A stretch of DNA of 47,008 nucleotides from Thioalkalivibrio sulfidiphilus (GCF_000377945.1 NZ_KB898944.1:1-47008), one strand, 5' to 3'. Positions 33,283-42,757 are shown, counted from the stretch's first letter. Made by a program: numbers and translations. Notes: a model not told the origin generated them from the sequence alone.

Positions 33283-35583
33283 ATGCTGTTCGCCGTCCTC
33301 TCGGGATTCCTGATCGCCGCGATCGCACCGTGGCTGCACCGCCTCTCCGGCCGCCACAGCGGCTGGCTGCTGGCCTTGCTGCCCGGCGCCCTGTTCGTCT
33401 ACTTCCTCGGATTCATCCCGGAGGTCTCCGACGGCTCGGCGGTGCGCCTGGTCTATCCCTGGGTGCCGGGGCTCGATATCCAGCTCTCCTTCCTGGTGGA
33501 TGGCCTGTCGCTGCTGTTCGCCCTGCTGATCTCCGGCATCGGCTTCTTCATCGTCGCCTACGCCGGCCGCTACCTGGAAAAACACCGGGACCTGGGCCGC
33601 TTCTACGTGCTCATCCTGTCCTTCATGGCCTCCATGCTGGGCCTGGTGCTGGCGGATAACCTGATCGCCCTGTTCGTGTTCTGGGAACTGACCAGCATCA
33701 CCTCCTACCTGCTGATCGGCTACAACCACGAGGACAAGTCCGCCCGCCAGTCGGCCCTCCAGGGCCTGTTCGTGACCGTGGGCGGCGGCCTGGCCCTGCT
33801 CACCGGCTTCATCATGCTGGCCATCGTCGGTGGCAGTTACGAGCTGTCCGAGATCCTGGCCTCCGATGGTCTCCAGGAGCATGCCTGGTACCTGCCCATG
33901 CTGCTGCTGATCCTGGCCGGGGCCTTCACCAAGTCCGCCCAGGTGCCGTTCCATTTCTGGCTGCCCAACGCCATGGCCGCGCCCACGCCGGTGTCTGCCT
34001 ACCTGCACTCCGCCACCATGGTGAAGGCGGGCGTGTACCTGCTGGCACGCCTCAACCCTGGTCTGGGCGGCACCGAGACCTGGCTGCTGATCCTGTCCCT
34101 GTTCGGCGGGCTCACCATGCTCACCGGCGTGTTCCTCTCGGCGCGTAGCACGGGGGTGAAGAAGGTGCTGGCCTATTCCACGGTCATGGCCCTCGGCACC
34201 CTGGTCATGCTGATCGGCGTGGGCACCGAGACCGCCATCATCGCCGCCGTGACCTTCCTGCTGGCCCATTCCCTGTACAAGGGCGCGCTGTTCCTGATCG
34301 CCGGCATCCTGGACCATGAGGCCGGCTGCAAGGACTTCCTGCAGACCGGCGGTCTGCGTCGTGCATTGCCGGTGACCACCTTCTTCGCCGCCATCGCCGC
34401 CCTGTCCCTGGGCGGTGTGCTGCCCCTGTTCGGTTTCATCGCCAAGGAGCTGATGCTGGAGGCGGTGCTCGAGGCCCCGAGGGTCGCCGGCATCCTGACC
34501 GCCTTCGCCGTGCTCACCGCCATCCTGGGCGTGCTGGTGGCCGCCATCGTGGGCATCAAGCCCTGGTTCGGCCCCCGGGTGGAGACCCCCAAGACGCCCC
34601 ACGAGGCGCCCCCGGCCATGCTCGCCGGTCCCGCCGTGCTGGCCTCCCTGGGCCTGATCTTCGGCCTGGCGCCGTGGCTCGCCGAGGGCGGCATCCTGGC
34701 CGCCGCCGCCACGGTCGTGTACGGCGCGCCGCTGACGCCGAAGCTGGCGCTCTGGCATGGCATCAACGCGCCGCTGATGATCAGCATCGCCGGGCTGGTG
34801 CTGGGTCTTTTGCTTTACACCCAGTGGGCGCGCTTCCGTGCCGCCTTCACCTGGCTGGACCCCCTGGCCAGGCAGATCGGGCCGGAACGCCAGTACGAGC
34901 GCATCATGGCCGCCATGGTGGCCAGTGCCGACTGGCAGACCCGGGTGTTGCAGAACGGTTACCTGCGCTACTACCTGCTGGTCATCCTGATCACGACCCT
35001 GCTGATGGTGGGCATCACGGCGCAGATCTACGACATCTCCATCGGGGAACTGTCCTTCAGCGGCGTGCAGCTGCAGGAATGGGCCATTCTGGGCATCATG
35101 CTGGCCGCCGCGTTCGTTGCGGTCACCTTCCGTTCCCGTCTGGGCGCGGTGGCCTCCCTGGGTGCGGTGGGCTTCGCCGTGGCGCTGATCTACGTGCTGT
35201 TCAGCGCGGCGGACGTGGGCATCACCCAAGTGCTGGTGGAGACCCTCACCGTGTTGCTGCTGGTGCTGGTGCTGTTCCGCCTGCCGGGCTTTTTGAACCT
35301 GTCCTCGCGACTGGTGCGTATCCGCGACGCCATCGTCGCCCTGTCCGTGGGCGGCATGATGACCCTGCTGATGCTGAGCACCACCCACACCCGTCTCTAC
35401 GACAGCATCTCCAGCTATTTCGTGCAGGAGAGTGTTCCGTTGGGCTATGGCCGCAACATCGTCAACGTGATCCTGGTGGACTTCCGCGCCCTGGACACCC
35501 TGGGTGAGATCTTCGTGCTGGCACTGGCCGCCGTGGGTGTCTACGCCATGATCAAGCTGCGCGCGGAGGACAGCCGCAAATGA
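33283..35583 (+). CDS. mnhA: Na+/H+ antiporter subunit A (MnhA/MrpA) with fused MbhD/E-like C-terminus
   Basis: This 766-residue polytopic protein is the large subunit of the Mrp-type antiporter and is related to complex I subunit NuoL. Key motifs are [47 protein letters not shown] (shown in parts: [21 protein letters not shown]) and [11 protein letters not shown]. The C-terminal 130 residues contain the MbhD-like [17 protein letters not shown] and the MbhE-like [15 protein letters not shown]. The complex exchanges Na+ for H+ and supports salt and alkali tolerance. No strong ribosome binding site precedes the ATG. Confidence 0.96.
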   Translation: MLFAVLSGFLIAAIAPWLHRLSGRHSGWLLALLPGALFVYFLGFIPEVSDGSAVRLVYPWVPGLDIQLSFLVDGLSLLFALLISGIGFFIVAYAGRYLEKHRDLGRFYVLILSFMASMLGLVLADNLIALFVFWELTSITSYLLIGYNHEDKSARQSALQGLFVTVGGGLALLTGFIMLAIVGGSYELSEILASDGLQEHAWYLPMLLLILAGAFTKSAQVPFHFWLPNAMAAPTPVSAYLHSATMVKAGVYLLARLNPGLGGTETWLLILSLFGGLTMLTGVFLSARSTGVKKVLAYSTVMALGTLVMLIGVGTETAIIAAVTFLLAHSLYKGALFLIAGILDHEAGCKDFLQTGGLRRALPVTTFFAAIAALSLGGVLPLFGFIAKELMLEAVLEAPRVAGILTAFAVLTAILGVLVAAIVGIKPWFGPRVETPKTPHEAPPAMLAGPAVLASLGLIFGLAPWLAEGGILAAAATVVYGAPLTPKLALWHGINAPLMISIAGLVLGLLLYTQWARFRAAFTWLDPLARQIGPERQYERIMAAMVASADWQTRVLQNGYLRYYLLVILITTLLMVGITAQIYDISIGELSFSGVQLQEWAILGIMLAAAFVAVTFRSRLGAVASLGAVGFAVALIYVLFSAADVGITQVLVETLTVLLLVLVLFRLPGFLNLSSRLVRIRDAIVALSVGGMMTLLMLSTTHTRLYDSISSYFVQESVPLGYGRNIVNVILVDFRALDTLGEIFVLALAAVGVYAMIKLRAEDSRK

Positions 35584-36005
35584 ACATGCAGTCCCTGATC
35601 CTGCGCACCGCGGCCCACTTCCTGCTGCCGCTGCTGATGCTGTTCTCCGTGTTCCTGCTGTTGCGCGGCCACAACGAGCCGGGCGGCGGTTTCATCGGCG
35701 GCCTGGTGGCCGCGGCGGCCATCCTGCTGCATCTGTTCGCCATGGAGATCAAGTCCGCCCGCAGTGTGCTGCACGTGGATCCGCGCACCCTGATGGGCGT
35801 GGGCCTGGCGCTGGCGTCCCTGTCCGCCGTGCCCGCCGCCTTCCTGGGCCAGGCCTTCTTCACCGCCCAGTGGCTGACCCTGGACGTACCGGCCCTGGGC
35901 GAACTGAAGGTGGGCACCGTGCTGCTGTTCGACATCGGGGTGTACCTGGTGGTGATCGGTGCGGTGCTGACCATCATGCTGTCGCTGGCCGAGGCGGAAG
36001 ACTGA
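35580..36005 (+). CDS. mnhB: Na+/H+ antiporter subunit B (MnhB/MrpB)
   Basis: This 141-residue protein with four membrane helices has the MnhB signature [19 protein letters not shown]. Its ATG overlaps the mnhA stop, showing translational coupling. It is normally followed directly by mnhC, but here a 519 bp insertion carrying inverted repeats and another gene begins directly after its stop codon. Confidence 0.96.
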   Translation: MNMQSLILRTAAHFLLPLLMLFSVFLLLRGHNEPGGGFIGGLVAAAAILLHLFAMEIKSARSVLHVDPRTLMGVGLALASLSAVPAAFLGQAFFTAQWLTLDVPALGELKVGTVLLFDIGVYLVVIGAVLTIMLSLAEAED

Positions 36006-36008
36006 TTT

Positions 36009-36524
36009 GAAGTGGGAAGTGTGAATTGGGAAGTGGGAATGGAAGTGCGAGGTGGGAATTGGGAAGTGAGAAGTGAATAGATAACGATCAGGGAGGCTCC
36101 GGGTCATGGATGATTTGCGGGGCAGGACGAAGCGCCTGGCGCTTAACGTAATTCGATTTGTGGGGCAGCTGCCGGGGTCAATGGAGGGGCGAATCATCGG
36201 TAGGCAGGTACTGCGCTCGGCGACATCGGTGGGCGCGCATTATCGGGAATGCCGACACAGCCGCTCCCGGGCGGAGTTCAGAAGCAAGCTGGGCCTCGCC
36301 CTGCAGGAGCTTGAAGAGACGCTCTACTGGCTGGAATTGTTGAAAGAATCCAAGGTGTCCGCGGGCCCAGGGCTTGAGGCACTCATGTACGAATGCGACG
36401 AGTTGATCGCCATATTGATTGCATGCATCAAAACAACCAAACAATCAGGCAAGGCATGATGGCCAATGCGAGGGTAGGTGAAGCGGGTTTCCATTCCCAC
36501 TTCCCAATTCTCCCTTCCCATTTC
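36009..36524. mobile_element. GAAGTGN heptad element carrying a four-helix-bundle gene (copy 3)
   Basis: A 34-base left arm (36009-36042) and right arm (36491-36524) are inverted repeats with 31 matches. Extra heptads on the left run to about 36080. The arms enclose a single gene for a four-helix-bundle protein. The left arm starts three bases past the mnhB stop and the right arm ends at the base before AGGAGC, the mnhC ribosome binding site. The unit is therefore inserted precisely in an operon junction. The same arms occur without this gene at four other loci here. Confidence 0.85.
36106..36459 (+). CDS. Four-helix-bundle protein (23S rRNA intervening-sequence protein family)
   Basis: This 117-residue protein has the family core: GRQVLRSATSVGAHYRECRH, then FRSKLGLALQELEETLYWLE, and a last helix with YECDELIAILIACIKT. 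Members include the proteins encoded inside 23S rRNA intervening sequences and the Avd accessory protein of diversity-generating retroelements. They form pentameric basic barrels in known cases. GGGAGG lies 11 bases upstream of the ATG. It is unrelated to Na+/H+ antiport and sits inside the mnh operon only because of the repeat-bounded insertion. Its function is unknown. Confidence 0.92.
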   Translation: MDDLRGRTKRLALNVIRFVGQLPGSMEGRIIGRQVLRSATSVGAHYRECRHSRSRAEFRSKLGLALQELEETLYWLELLKESKVSAGPGLEALMYECDELIAILIACIKTTKQSGKA

Positions 36525-36538
36525 AGGAGCGTTTCCAC

Positions 36539-36886
36539 ATGGAAACGTTAATGGCTTTCGCCGTCGGCGGCCTCTATGCCGCCGCCATCTACATGATGCT
36601 GCGCCGCTCCATCGTGAAGCTGGTGATCGGCCTGGTGCTGCTGTCCAACGCGGCGAACCTGCTGATCTTCACCGCTGCGGGCATGGACCGCGGCCTGCCG
36701 CCGCTGATCCCGGAAGGTATGCTGGTGCCCGACGGCCCGGTGGCCGATCCCCTGGCCCAGGCCCTGATCCTCACCGCCATCGTGATCGGCTTCGGTGTGC
36801 TGGCCTTCGCCGTGGTGCTCATTCACCGGGCCTACGAGGTGGTGCGCGCCGATGACATGGACCAGATGAAGGACACCGACACATGA
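36539..36886 (+). CDS. mnhC: Na+/H+ antiporter subunit C (MnhC/MrpC)
   Basis: This 115-residue protein with three membrane helices is related to NuoK. The motif [20 protein letters not shown] and the [17 protein letters not shown] segment identify it. AGGAGC precedes the ATG by eight bases and directly abuts the inserted element. Its stop overlaps the mnhD start. Confidence 0.95.
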   Translation: METLMAFAVGGLYAAAIYMMLRRSIVKLVIGLVLLSNAANLLIFTAAGMDRGLPPLIPEGMLVPDGPVADPLAQALILTAIVIGFGVLAFAVVLIHRAYEVVRADDMDQMKDTDT

Positions 36887-38400
36887 GCACCATGGTCGCG
36901 TTGCCCGTACTGCTCCCGTTGATCGCGGGTGCGGTGTCCCTGGCCCTGTGGCGGTCGCGCTTCGCCCAACGCTCCATCGGCGTGGTGGCCAACCTGGCGC
37001 TCATGTGGGTGTCGGTGGAACTGCTGCTGCTCACCTGGAACGAGGGCATCCAGGTCATGCACATGGGCAGCTGGCCGGCGCCCTTCGGCATCGTGCTGGT
37101 CTCCGACATGCTGGGTGCCATCATGGTGGTGCTCACGGCCATCATCGGCCTGGCCACCGCCGTGTATTCCCTCTCCGGGGTGAGCCGGCGCCACGAGCAC
37201 TACGGGTACTACCCGCTCATGCACCTGCTGCTGGCGGGTGTGAACGGTGCCTTCCTCACCGGCGACATCTTCAACATGTACGTGTGGTTCGAGGTGATGC
37301 TGGTGGCCTCCTTCGCCCTGCTGATCCTGGGCGGCGAGCGGGCGCAGATGGAGGGCGCCATCAAGTACGTGACCCTGAACCTGCTGTCCTCGGCCCTGTT
37401 CCTGTCGGGCATCGGCCTGCTCTACGGGCTGACCGGCACCCTGAACATGGCGGACATCGCCATGAAGCTGAACAGCGTGGAGGACACCGGCCTGATCACC
37501 GTGATCGCCATGCTGTTCATGGTGTCCTTCGGCATCAAGGCCTCCGCCTTCCCTTTCTTCTTCTGGCTGCCGGCCTCCTACCACACGCCCCAGGTGGCGG
37601 TCTCGGCCCTGTTCGCCGGCCTGCTCACCAAGGTGGGTGTGTACGCCCTGTTCCGGGTGTTCAGCCTGATCTTCGACCACGACGTGGGTTACACCCACAC
37701 GCTGCTGCTGTGGATGGCGGCGCTCACCATGCTCACCGGCGTGCTCGGCGCGGCTGCACAGTTCGAGTTCCGGCGCATCCTGTCCTTCCACATCATCAGC
37801 CAGATCGGCTACATGATCCTGGGCCTGGCCCTGTTCACGCCGCTGGCCATCATCGGCGGCGTGTTCTACCTGATGCACCACATCATCGTGAAGGCCAATC
37901 TGTTCCTGGTCAGCGGCGTGGTGTATCGGCTCAAGGGTACCCATGAACTCAAGGACCTGGGCGGGCTGTACCGCAGCCATCCCTGGCTGGGCGTGCTGTT
38001 CCTGATCCCGGCCCTGTCCCTGGCCGGTCTGCCGCCCCTGTCCGGCTTCTTCGCCAAGTTCATCCTGATCCGCGCCGGCGTGGAAGTGGAGGCCTGGTGG
38101 GTCGTCGCCGTGGCCCTGGTGGTGGGTCTGCTGACCCTGTATTCCATGATCAAGATCTGGGCGGAGGTGTTCTGGAAGGCCCAGCCGGAAGGTGTGTCGC
38201 ACCCGGTGGATCCCGCGGCCCACCAGGGTGGCCTCTGGCTCATGGTGCTGCCGATCGTCGGTCTGGGACTCATGACCCTGTTCATCGGCCTCTGGGGCCA
38301 GCCCATCTACCTGCTGGCCGAGCGGGCCGCGGTGGAGATGCTGGATTCGTCCCGCTATATCGATGCGGTGCTGGGCTCGGCCCAGGGGGTGCGGCCGTGA
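36883..38400 (+). CDS. mnhD: Na+/H+ antiporter subunit D (MnhD/MrpD)
   Basis: This 505-residue polytopic protein is the NuoM/N-like subunit. Recognisable parts are [39 protein letters not shown], and [16 protein letters not shown] near the C-terminus. Conserved charged residues in the proton channel (the E of WFEVML and the K of GIKASAF) are present. The ATG overlaps the mnhC stop. Confidence 0.96.
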   Translation: MSTMVALPVLLPLIAGAVSLALWRSRFAQRSIGVVANLALMWVSVELLLLTWNEGIQVMHMGSWPAPFGIVLVSDMLGAIMVVLTAIIGLATAVYSLSGVSRRHEHYGYYPLMHLLLAGVNGAFLTGDIFNMYVWFEVMLVASFALLILGGERAQMEGAIKYVTLNLLSSALFLSGIGLLYGLTGTLNMADIAMKLNSVEDTGLITVIAMLFMVSFGIKASAFPFFFWLPASYHTPQVAVSALFAGLLTKVGVYALFRVFSLIFDHDVGYTHTLLLWMAALTMLTGVLGAAAQFEFRRILSFHIISQIGYMILGLALFTPLAIIGGVFYLMHHIIVKANLFLVSGVVYRLKGTHELKDLGGLYRSHPWLGVLFLIPALSLAGLPPLSGFFAKFILIRAGVEVEAWWVVAVALVVGLLTLYSMIKIWAEVFWKAQPEGVSHPVDPAAHQGGLWLMVLPIVGLGLMTLFIGLWGQPIYLLAERAAVEMLDSSRYIDAVLGSAQGVRP

Positions 38401-38870
38401 TCGCCCTGGTCTGGAACTTCGCCCTGGCCCTGGCTTGGGTGGCGCTCACCGGCAGTTTTACCGGCGTCAACCTGCTGGTGGGTTTCGTGCTCGGCTACGT
38501 GATCCTGGGCTTTGCCCTGCGCCACAAGCCGGTGTTCGCCAACTACGTGAGCAAGGTGCCGCGCTTCATCCGTTTCATCGGCTTCTTCATTTCCGAGCTG
38601 GTCATGTCCAACCTCAAGGTGGCCTACGACGTGCTCACCCCCACCCATCACATGCGCCCGGGGGTGATCGCCTTTCCGCTCGAGGCGCGCACCGACGGTG
38701 AGATCACCATCGTGGCCAACCTGATCTCCCTGACGCCGGGCACCCTGAGCCTGGACGTCTCCAGCGACAAGAAGGTGCTCTACATCCACGTGATGTACCT
38801 GGATGACGAGCGGCAGGTCCATGACAGCATCAAGTACCTGGAGTCCCGGGTGCTGGAACTGCTGCGTTGA
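38397..38870 (+). CDS. mnhE: Na+/H+ antiporter subunit E (MnhE/MrpE)
   Basis: This 157-residue protein has two or three membrane helices and a soluble C-terminal part. The family pattern is [20 protein letters not shown] with [12 protein letters not shown] is the start, overlapping the mnhD TGA, with CAGGGGG about eight bases upstream. The longer frame that extends into mnhD is rejected. Confidence 0.94.
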   Translation: MIALVWNFALALAWVALTGSFTGVNLLVGFVLGYVILGFALRHKPVFANYVSKVPRFIRFIGFFISELVMSNLKVAYDVLTPTHHMRPGVIAFPLEARTDGEITIVANLISLTPGTLSLDVSSDKKVLYIHVMYLDDERQVHDSIKYLESRVLELLR

Positions 38871-38881
38871 ACGGAGGAGCC

Positions 38882-39157
38882 ATGCTGCAGATCGCCGCCA
38901 TCCTGTCCTACCTGCTGCTCAGCCTGGCCCTGCTGTTCGGCTTCATCCGCCTGGTCAAGGGTCCAACCCTGCCGGACCGGGTGGTGGCCCTGGAGCTGAT
39001 CGCCTCGCTGACCATCGGCTACATCGCCGTGTACGTGATCACCAGCGGCAAGACCGCGTTCCTGGACGTGGCCATGGTGCTGGCGCTCACCGCCTTCCTG
39101 GCCGCCGTGGGTTTTGCCCGTTACCTGGAGAAGGGAGGCCAGCGCGATGATGATTGA
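38882..39157 (+). CDS. mnhF: Na+/H+ antiporter subunit F (MnhF/MrpF)
   Basis: This 91-residue protein with three helices shows the family motif RLVKGPTLPDRVVALELIAS and DVAMVLALTAFLA. GGAGGAG immediately precedes the ATG. It overlaps mnhG by 11 bases. Confidence 0.94.
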   Translation: MLQIAAILSYLLLSLALLFGFIRLVKGPTLPDRVVALELIASLTIGYIAVYVITSGKTAFLDVAMVLALTAFLAAVGFARYLEKGGQRDDD

Positions 39158-39536
39158 GATTCTCACCGGCATCCTGCTGGTGGTGGGCGCCGCGTTCATG
39201 CTGATCGCCGCCCTGGGCGTCTGGCGCATGCCCGACCTGCTCACCCGCATGCACGCCACCACCAAGGCCGGCGTGCTGGGCGCGGGCCTGATGCTCGCGG
39301 GCGTGGCGATCTTCTTCGCCGAGGTCAACGTGCTGGTGCGCGCCCTGGCGGTCATCATCTTCGTGATGCTCACCGCGCCGGTGGCTGCCCATGTCATCGG
39401 TCGTGCCGGCTACTTCGTGGGCGTGCCCCTGTGGGAGCACACCCTCAAGGACGAACTCAAGGGCCGCTACGACGACGAGACCCATACGTTGGCGAGCCCG
39501 CCCGAGGCCGCTCAGCGGCCGAAGGATGAAGGGTAG
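39147..39536 (+). CDS. mnhG: Na+/H+ antiporter subunit G (MnhG/MrpG)
   Basis: This 129-residue protein with three helices has the motif LGVWRMPDLLTRMHATTKAG and a middle segment ending LTAPVAAHVIGRAGY. It completes a full seven-subunit mnh operon. Two adjacent ATG codons are possible starts, with GGGAGG upstream. The C-terminal 25 residues are hydrophilic. Confidence 0.94.
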   Translation: MMIEILTGILLVVGAAFMLIAALGVWRMPDLLTRMHATTKAGVLGAGLMLAGVAIFFAEVNVLVRALAVIIFVMLTAPVAAHVIGRAGYFVGVPLWEHTLKDELKGRYDDETHTLASPPEAAQRPKDEG

Positions 39537-39562
39537 GCCCGAATCACAAGCCATCGACCCCG

Positions 39563-39633
39563 TGTAGGAGGCCCGACCCCGGGCCGAACCGCCCAAGCCT
39601 CGGCGAGTTCGGCCCGGGGTCGGGCCTCCTGCG
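39563..39633. repeat. GTAGGAGGCCCGACCCC inverted repeat, copy 2
   Basis: Two arms of about 26 bases (GTAGGAGGCCCGACCCCGGG... and its near-perfect inverse) flank a 17-base loop. It is 27 bases past the mnhG stop and could terminate the operon. Confidence 0.88.
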
Positions 39634-39701
39634 GCGTTTGACAGGTCCGCGGATCCGCGCCAGCCTCTTCATCTGAGTCTCTGCGAGCGTCACCTCCCCC
39701 G

Positions 39702-40187
39702 ATGAATGTCCGTGACCTGATGACCCCCGAGCCGATCACCGTGGCACCGGACACCCCGGTCGCGCAGGTGATCGCCCTGCTGGTGAGCCAGGGCGTGAAT
39801 GGCGTGCCGGTGGTGGATGCCTCGGGCGCGCTGCTCGGCATGGTGACCAGCGGTGACCTGATTCATCGCCTGGCCGACGAGCGCCTGGAACCGCAATCCT
39901 CCCTGTGGCGCGAATCCTTCTACCGTTCCGTGTTCAGCGCGGCCCATCGGGATGCCCCGGACCCCGCCGAGGGCGCGACCGCCGCCCAGGTCATGAGCCG
40001 CGACACCGTGTGCGTGGCGCCGGAGGATGACATGGTGGTGGCGGCGCGCCTGCTCATTGCCCACGGGGTGAAGTCCCTGCCGGTGCTGGAGAAAGGTCGT
40101 CTGGTGGGCATGATCTCGCGCATGGACCTGCTGCGCTGTCTGCACGCCCATCCCGACTGCTGCAATCCCCTCAAGAAGACCGACTGA
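39702..40187 (+). CDS. Two-CBS-domain protein
   Basis: This 161-residue soluble protein has a pair of CBS domains at about residues 5-60 (MTPEPITVAPDTPVAQVIAL, GVNGVPVVDASGALLGMVTS) and about 95-150 (MSRDTVCVAPEDDMV, GVKSLPVLEKGRLVGMISR). Such modules bind adenine nucleotides and regulate partners. It lies 37 bases upstream of arsB on the same strand and may modulate that transporter or simply be cotranscribed. No ribosome binding site is obvious before the ATG. A cysteine-rich tail (HPDCCNP) follows the second domain. Confidence 0.9.
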   Translation: MNVRDLMTPEPITVAPDTPVAQVIALLVSQGVNGVPVVDASGALLGMVTSGDLIHRLADERLEPQSSLWRESFYRSVFSAAHRDAPDPAEGATAAQVMSRDTVCVAPEDDMVVAARLLIAHGVKSLPVLEKGRLVGMISRMDLLRCLHAHPDCCNPLKKTD

Positions 40188-40223
40188 GTCCATGCCCCGG
40201 TCCGAACTGCGCGGTGTCCGAAC

Positions 40224-41513
40224 ATGCTGCTGACCGCGCTGGCCATCTTTGTCGTCACCATCGTGCTGGTCATCTGGCAGCCCCGGGGGCTTGGCATCGG
40301 CTGGAGTGCCGTGGCCGGCGCCCTGGTGGCGCTCGCCACCGGCGTGGTGGGTCTCGCCGACGTGCCGGTGGTGGTGGACATCGTCTGGAACGCCACCCTC
40401 ACCCTGGTGTTCATCATCATCATCTCCCTGCTGCTGGACGAGGCGGGCTTCTTCGAGTGGGCGGCGCTGCACGTGACCCGCTGGGGGGCGGGCAGCGGTC
40501 TGCGTCTGTACGTGTTCATCGTGCTGCTGGGGGCGGCGGTCTCGGCCATGTTCTCCAACGACGGCGCGGCGCTCATGCTCACGCCCATCGTGCTGGAGAT
40601 CCTGCGCGCCCTGGGCTTCGGCGCCGGGGCCATGCTGGCCTTCGTCATCGCGGCGGGCTTCATCGCCGACACCGCGAGTCTGCCCCTGGTGATCTCCAAC
40701 CTGGTGAACATCGTCTCGGCGGACTTCTTCGGCATCGGCTTCCTGGAATACGCCCGGGTCATGGTGGTCGTGAATATCGTCTCGGTGCTGGCCTCGCTGG
40801 CCGTGCTGGTGCTGCTGTTCCGCCGCCGCATCCCCGCCCGCTACGACCCCTCGCAGCTGCGCGCGCCCCACGAGGTGATCCGGGACGGGGCGGTGTTCCG
40901 TGCCGGCTGGTGGGTACTGGGCCTGCTGCTGGCCGGCTTCGTGGTGCTGGAGCCCATGGGGGTGCCGGTGTCCTTCGTGGTGGGTCTGGGTGCGGCCCTG
41001 CTGCTGGGCGTGGCGGCCCGGGGGCGAGTCATCGCCATCCGCCGGGTGCTGGGCAATGCCCCCTGGCAGATCCTGATCTTCTCGGTGGGCATGTACCTGG
41101 TGGTCTACGGTCTGCGCAATGCGGGGCTGACCGCGGAACTGGCGGGGCTGCTGGACTGGTTCGCCGGGCAGGGGGTGACGGTGGCGGCGCTGGGCACCGG
41201 TTTCCTGGCGGCGTTCCTGTCCTCGGTGATGAACAACCTGCCGGCGGTGATGGTGGTGGCGCTCGCCATCGACGAGTCCGGGGCCGCGGGGCTGGTGAAG
41301 GAGGCGATGATCTACGCCAACGTGATCGGCTCGGATCTCGGCCCCAAGATCACACCGATAGGAAGCCTCGCCACGCTGCTCTGGCTGCACGTGCTGGCCC
41401 GCAAGGGGATCACCATCACCTGGGGTCAGTACATGCGCATCGGGCTGCTGATCACCCCGCCGGTGCTGTTGGTGACGCTGCTGGCGCTGGCGGGGTGGAT
41501 CTCTTTGAAGTGA
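40224..41513 (+). CDS. arsB: Arsenite efflux transporter ArsB
   Basis: This 429-residue protein matches E. coli ArsB closely in length and motifs: [74 protein letters not shown], and [20 protein letters not shown]. It exports arsenite and antimonite using the proton gradient. No arsR, arsC or arsA is present nearby. The gene's stop codon TGA lies inside the left arm of a GAAGTGN repeat, which supplies the final lysine and stop. Confidence 0.97.
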   Translation: MLLTALAIFVVTIVLVIWQPRGLGIGWSAVAGALVALATGVVGLADVPVVVDIVWNATLTLVFIIIISLLLDEAGFFEWAALHVTRWGAGSGLRLYVFIVLLGAAVSAMFSNDGAALMLTPIVLEILRALGFGAGAMLAFVIAAGFIADTASLPLVISNLVNIVSADFFGIGFLEYARVMVVVNIVSVLASLAVLVLLFRRRIPARYDPSQLRAPHEVIRDGAVFRAGWWVLGLLLAGFVVLEPMGVPVSFVVGLGAALLLGVAARGRVIAIRRVLGNAPWQILIFSVGMYLVVYGLRNAGLTAELAGLLDWFAGQGVTVAALGTGFLAAFLSSVMNNLPAVMVVALAIDESGAAGLVKEAMIYANVIGSDLGPKITPIGSLATLLWLHVLARKGITITWGQYMRIGLLITPPVLLVTLLALAGWISLK

Positions 41514-41581
41514 GAGGTGTGAATTGGGAAGTGCGAAGTGAAAATCCTGCTTCCTACTTCCCAATTCACCCTTCTCACTTT
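41507..41581. repeat. Heptad palindromic element, GAAGTGN family (copy 4)
   Basis: Arms of 31 bases (41507-41537 and 41551-41581) pair with about five mismatches and a 13-base loop. The left arm contains the arsB stop and the right arm contains the stop of the convergent OsmC gene. It has no cargo. Confidence 0.92.
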
Positions 41582-42024
41582 TCAACCACTTCCAGCGTCA
41601 CCTCCACATTCCCATGCAGGGCCTTGTGCACCGGGCACTGGTCGAGCATGCGGTAGAGGGTCTGGCGACCCATCTCGTCCAGTTGCGTATCCACGTGCAG
41701 GCGTACCCGCAGGGCGTCGATGCAGCACTGCTGCACGCTCACGCCCCAGTGCATCTCGATGCGCAGGGTGGGGGGGAGCTTGCGGCGTTCCAGGAAGCGG
41801 CCGGCGAATTCCGACAGGCAGCCGCCCAGGGCCACGGCCAGGTGTTCCACCGGGCGCAGGCCCAGCACGCCTTGGTCGGATGCATCCCGGGGCTCCAGCT
41901 GCAGCTGTCCGTCGGCCCCGCGATGCAGGACCAGCGTGCCGCTGGATGGGGGTTTGGCGCCACCGGGATAGGACGGCGACGAGGGGGGCGAGACGGGCAG
42001 GGCGTTGGCTTCCGTTTCCATCAT
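41575..42024 (-). CDS. OsmC-family protein
   Basis: This 149-residue protein matches the OsmC fold of peroxide-reducing and related proteins. The conserved cysteine region EHLAVALGGCLSEFAGRFLE and the second cysteine motif LDQCPVHKALHG are both present, so the redox pair is intact. An N-terminal 35-residue extension is low in complexity. It is convergent with arsB and its stop lies in the repeat arm. It probably reduces organic or other peroxides. The substrate is uncertain. Confidence 0.88.
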   Translation of the reverse strand: MMETEANALPVSPPSSPSYPGGAKPPSSGTLVLHRGADGQLQLEPRDASDQGVLGLRPVEHLAVALGGCLSEFAGRFLERRKLPPTLRIEMHWGVSVQQCCIDALRVRLHVDTQLDEMGRQTLYRMLDQCPVHKALHGNVEVTLEVVEK

Positions 42025-42197
42025 GATTCCTGAGGCTAGTAGTACGGCGGGGATGGGGAAACAGCCACTTTGGGATATGCCTCAGGAAAAATGGGGATAC
42101 TGGCCCGGGCCGGGTCACTTGTATGCCCGGGGTGGCATCCGCTAGCCCGCATATTTCACCAAGGCGGCCGGCGGCTTATCCGGGGGAGGGGATCAGG

Positions 42198-42644
42198 ATG
42201 GAGACGGTAACTCGGGAGCGGCTCAATATCGGCGTGCTGGCCACCAGCCAGGCCTTCTACAGCATCACGGCCATCACGGTCATGACCCTGAGTGGCCTGG
42301 TGGGTCTGCACCTGAGCCCCGATCCGGCGCTGGCGACCCTGCCGGTTTCCGCCATGATGCTCGGCACCCTGCTCACCACCCTGCCGGCCTCCCTGTACAT
42401 GCAGCGGGTGGGTCGCCGGACGGGTTTCCTGACCGGCACGACCCTCGGTGGCCTGGGCGGCCTGCTCAGCGTCTGGTCCATCGGCATCGGTTCCTTCTGG
42501 ATGTTCTGCGCCGCCAGCCTCCTGTTCGGCGTGCTCATTCACCAGGTGGGCTGGGCAATGCTCAACCTGGCCATGATGCCCTTCGTGCTGATCGTGCTGC
42601 TGGCGGCGCTGTGGCTGCGGGGCAGGGGGCTGCGTGAGGTGTAA
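42198..42644 (+). pseudogene. MFS transporter with a large in-frame internal deletion
   Basis: The frame begins METVTRERLNIGVLATSQAF and contains the first four helices and the RVGRRTGF loop of an MFS transporter. At about residue 113 it changes directly to VGWAMLNLAMMPFVLIVLLA, which resembles the last helix of the same family. Normal members are about 390-410 residues, while this is 148. The reading frame is preserved, so a short membrane protein could be made. I read it as a deletion remnant. A hairpin repeat starts just past the stop. Confidence 0.7.
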
Positions 42645-42646
42645 AA

Positions 42647-42684
42647 CCACCCTCACCCCGACCCTCTCCCTGAGGGAGTGGGAG
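42647..42684. repeat. CCCTCACCCC hairpin repeat, copy 3
   Basis: It repeats the sequence of the 16.9 kb copy with two or three changes (CCACCCTCACCCCGACCCTC then TCCCTGAGGGAGTGGGAG). Here it is next to a TAACCCC heptad array rather than inside GAAGTGN arms. Confidence 0.85.
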
Positions 42685-42693
42685 AAAAACGCC

Positions 42694-42755
42694 TAACCCC
42701 TAACCCCTAACCCCTAACCCCTAACCCCTAACCCCTAACCCCTAACCCCTAACCC
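42694..42755. repeat. Telomere-like heptad array (TAACCCC) x8
   Basis: Eight perfect TAACCCC units and a partial ninth end three bases before the cytochrome c stop codon. The minus strand is (GGGGTTA)n and could form G-quadruplexes. No inverted partner is present. It fills the convergent junction together with the hairpin repeat. Confidence 0.95.
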
Positions 42756-42757
42756 TA

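Noticed and set aside
33172-35388. 738-residue open frame on the minus strand
   Set aside because: It is antisense to mnhA and of biased G, Q, H composition. The plus-strand mnhA is unmistakable.
36106-36459. Diversity-generating retroelement accessory (Avd) gene
   Set aside because: The family is related, but no reverse transcriptase, template repeat or variable repeat was seen nearby.
36009-36524. Intervening sequence of a 23S rRNA gene
   Set aside because: The four-helix-bundle family is known from rRNA intervening sequences, but the flanks here are mnhB and mnhC and no rRNA sequence is present.
36832-38223. 463-residue open frame antisense to mnhD
   Set aside because: It has shadow composition and opposes a clearly conserved gene.
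38097-38396. 257-residue version of MnhE
   Set aside because: The added N-terminus overlaps mnhD in another frame. The GTG at 38397 gives the family length and overlaps the mnhD stop.
42694-42755. CRISPR array
   Set aside because: The units are 7 bp with no spacers. It is a simple tandem repeat.
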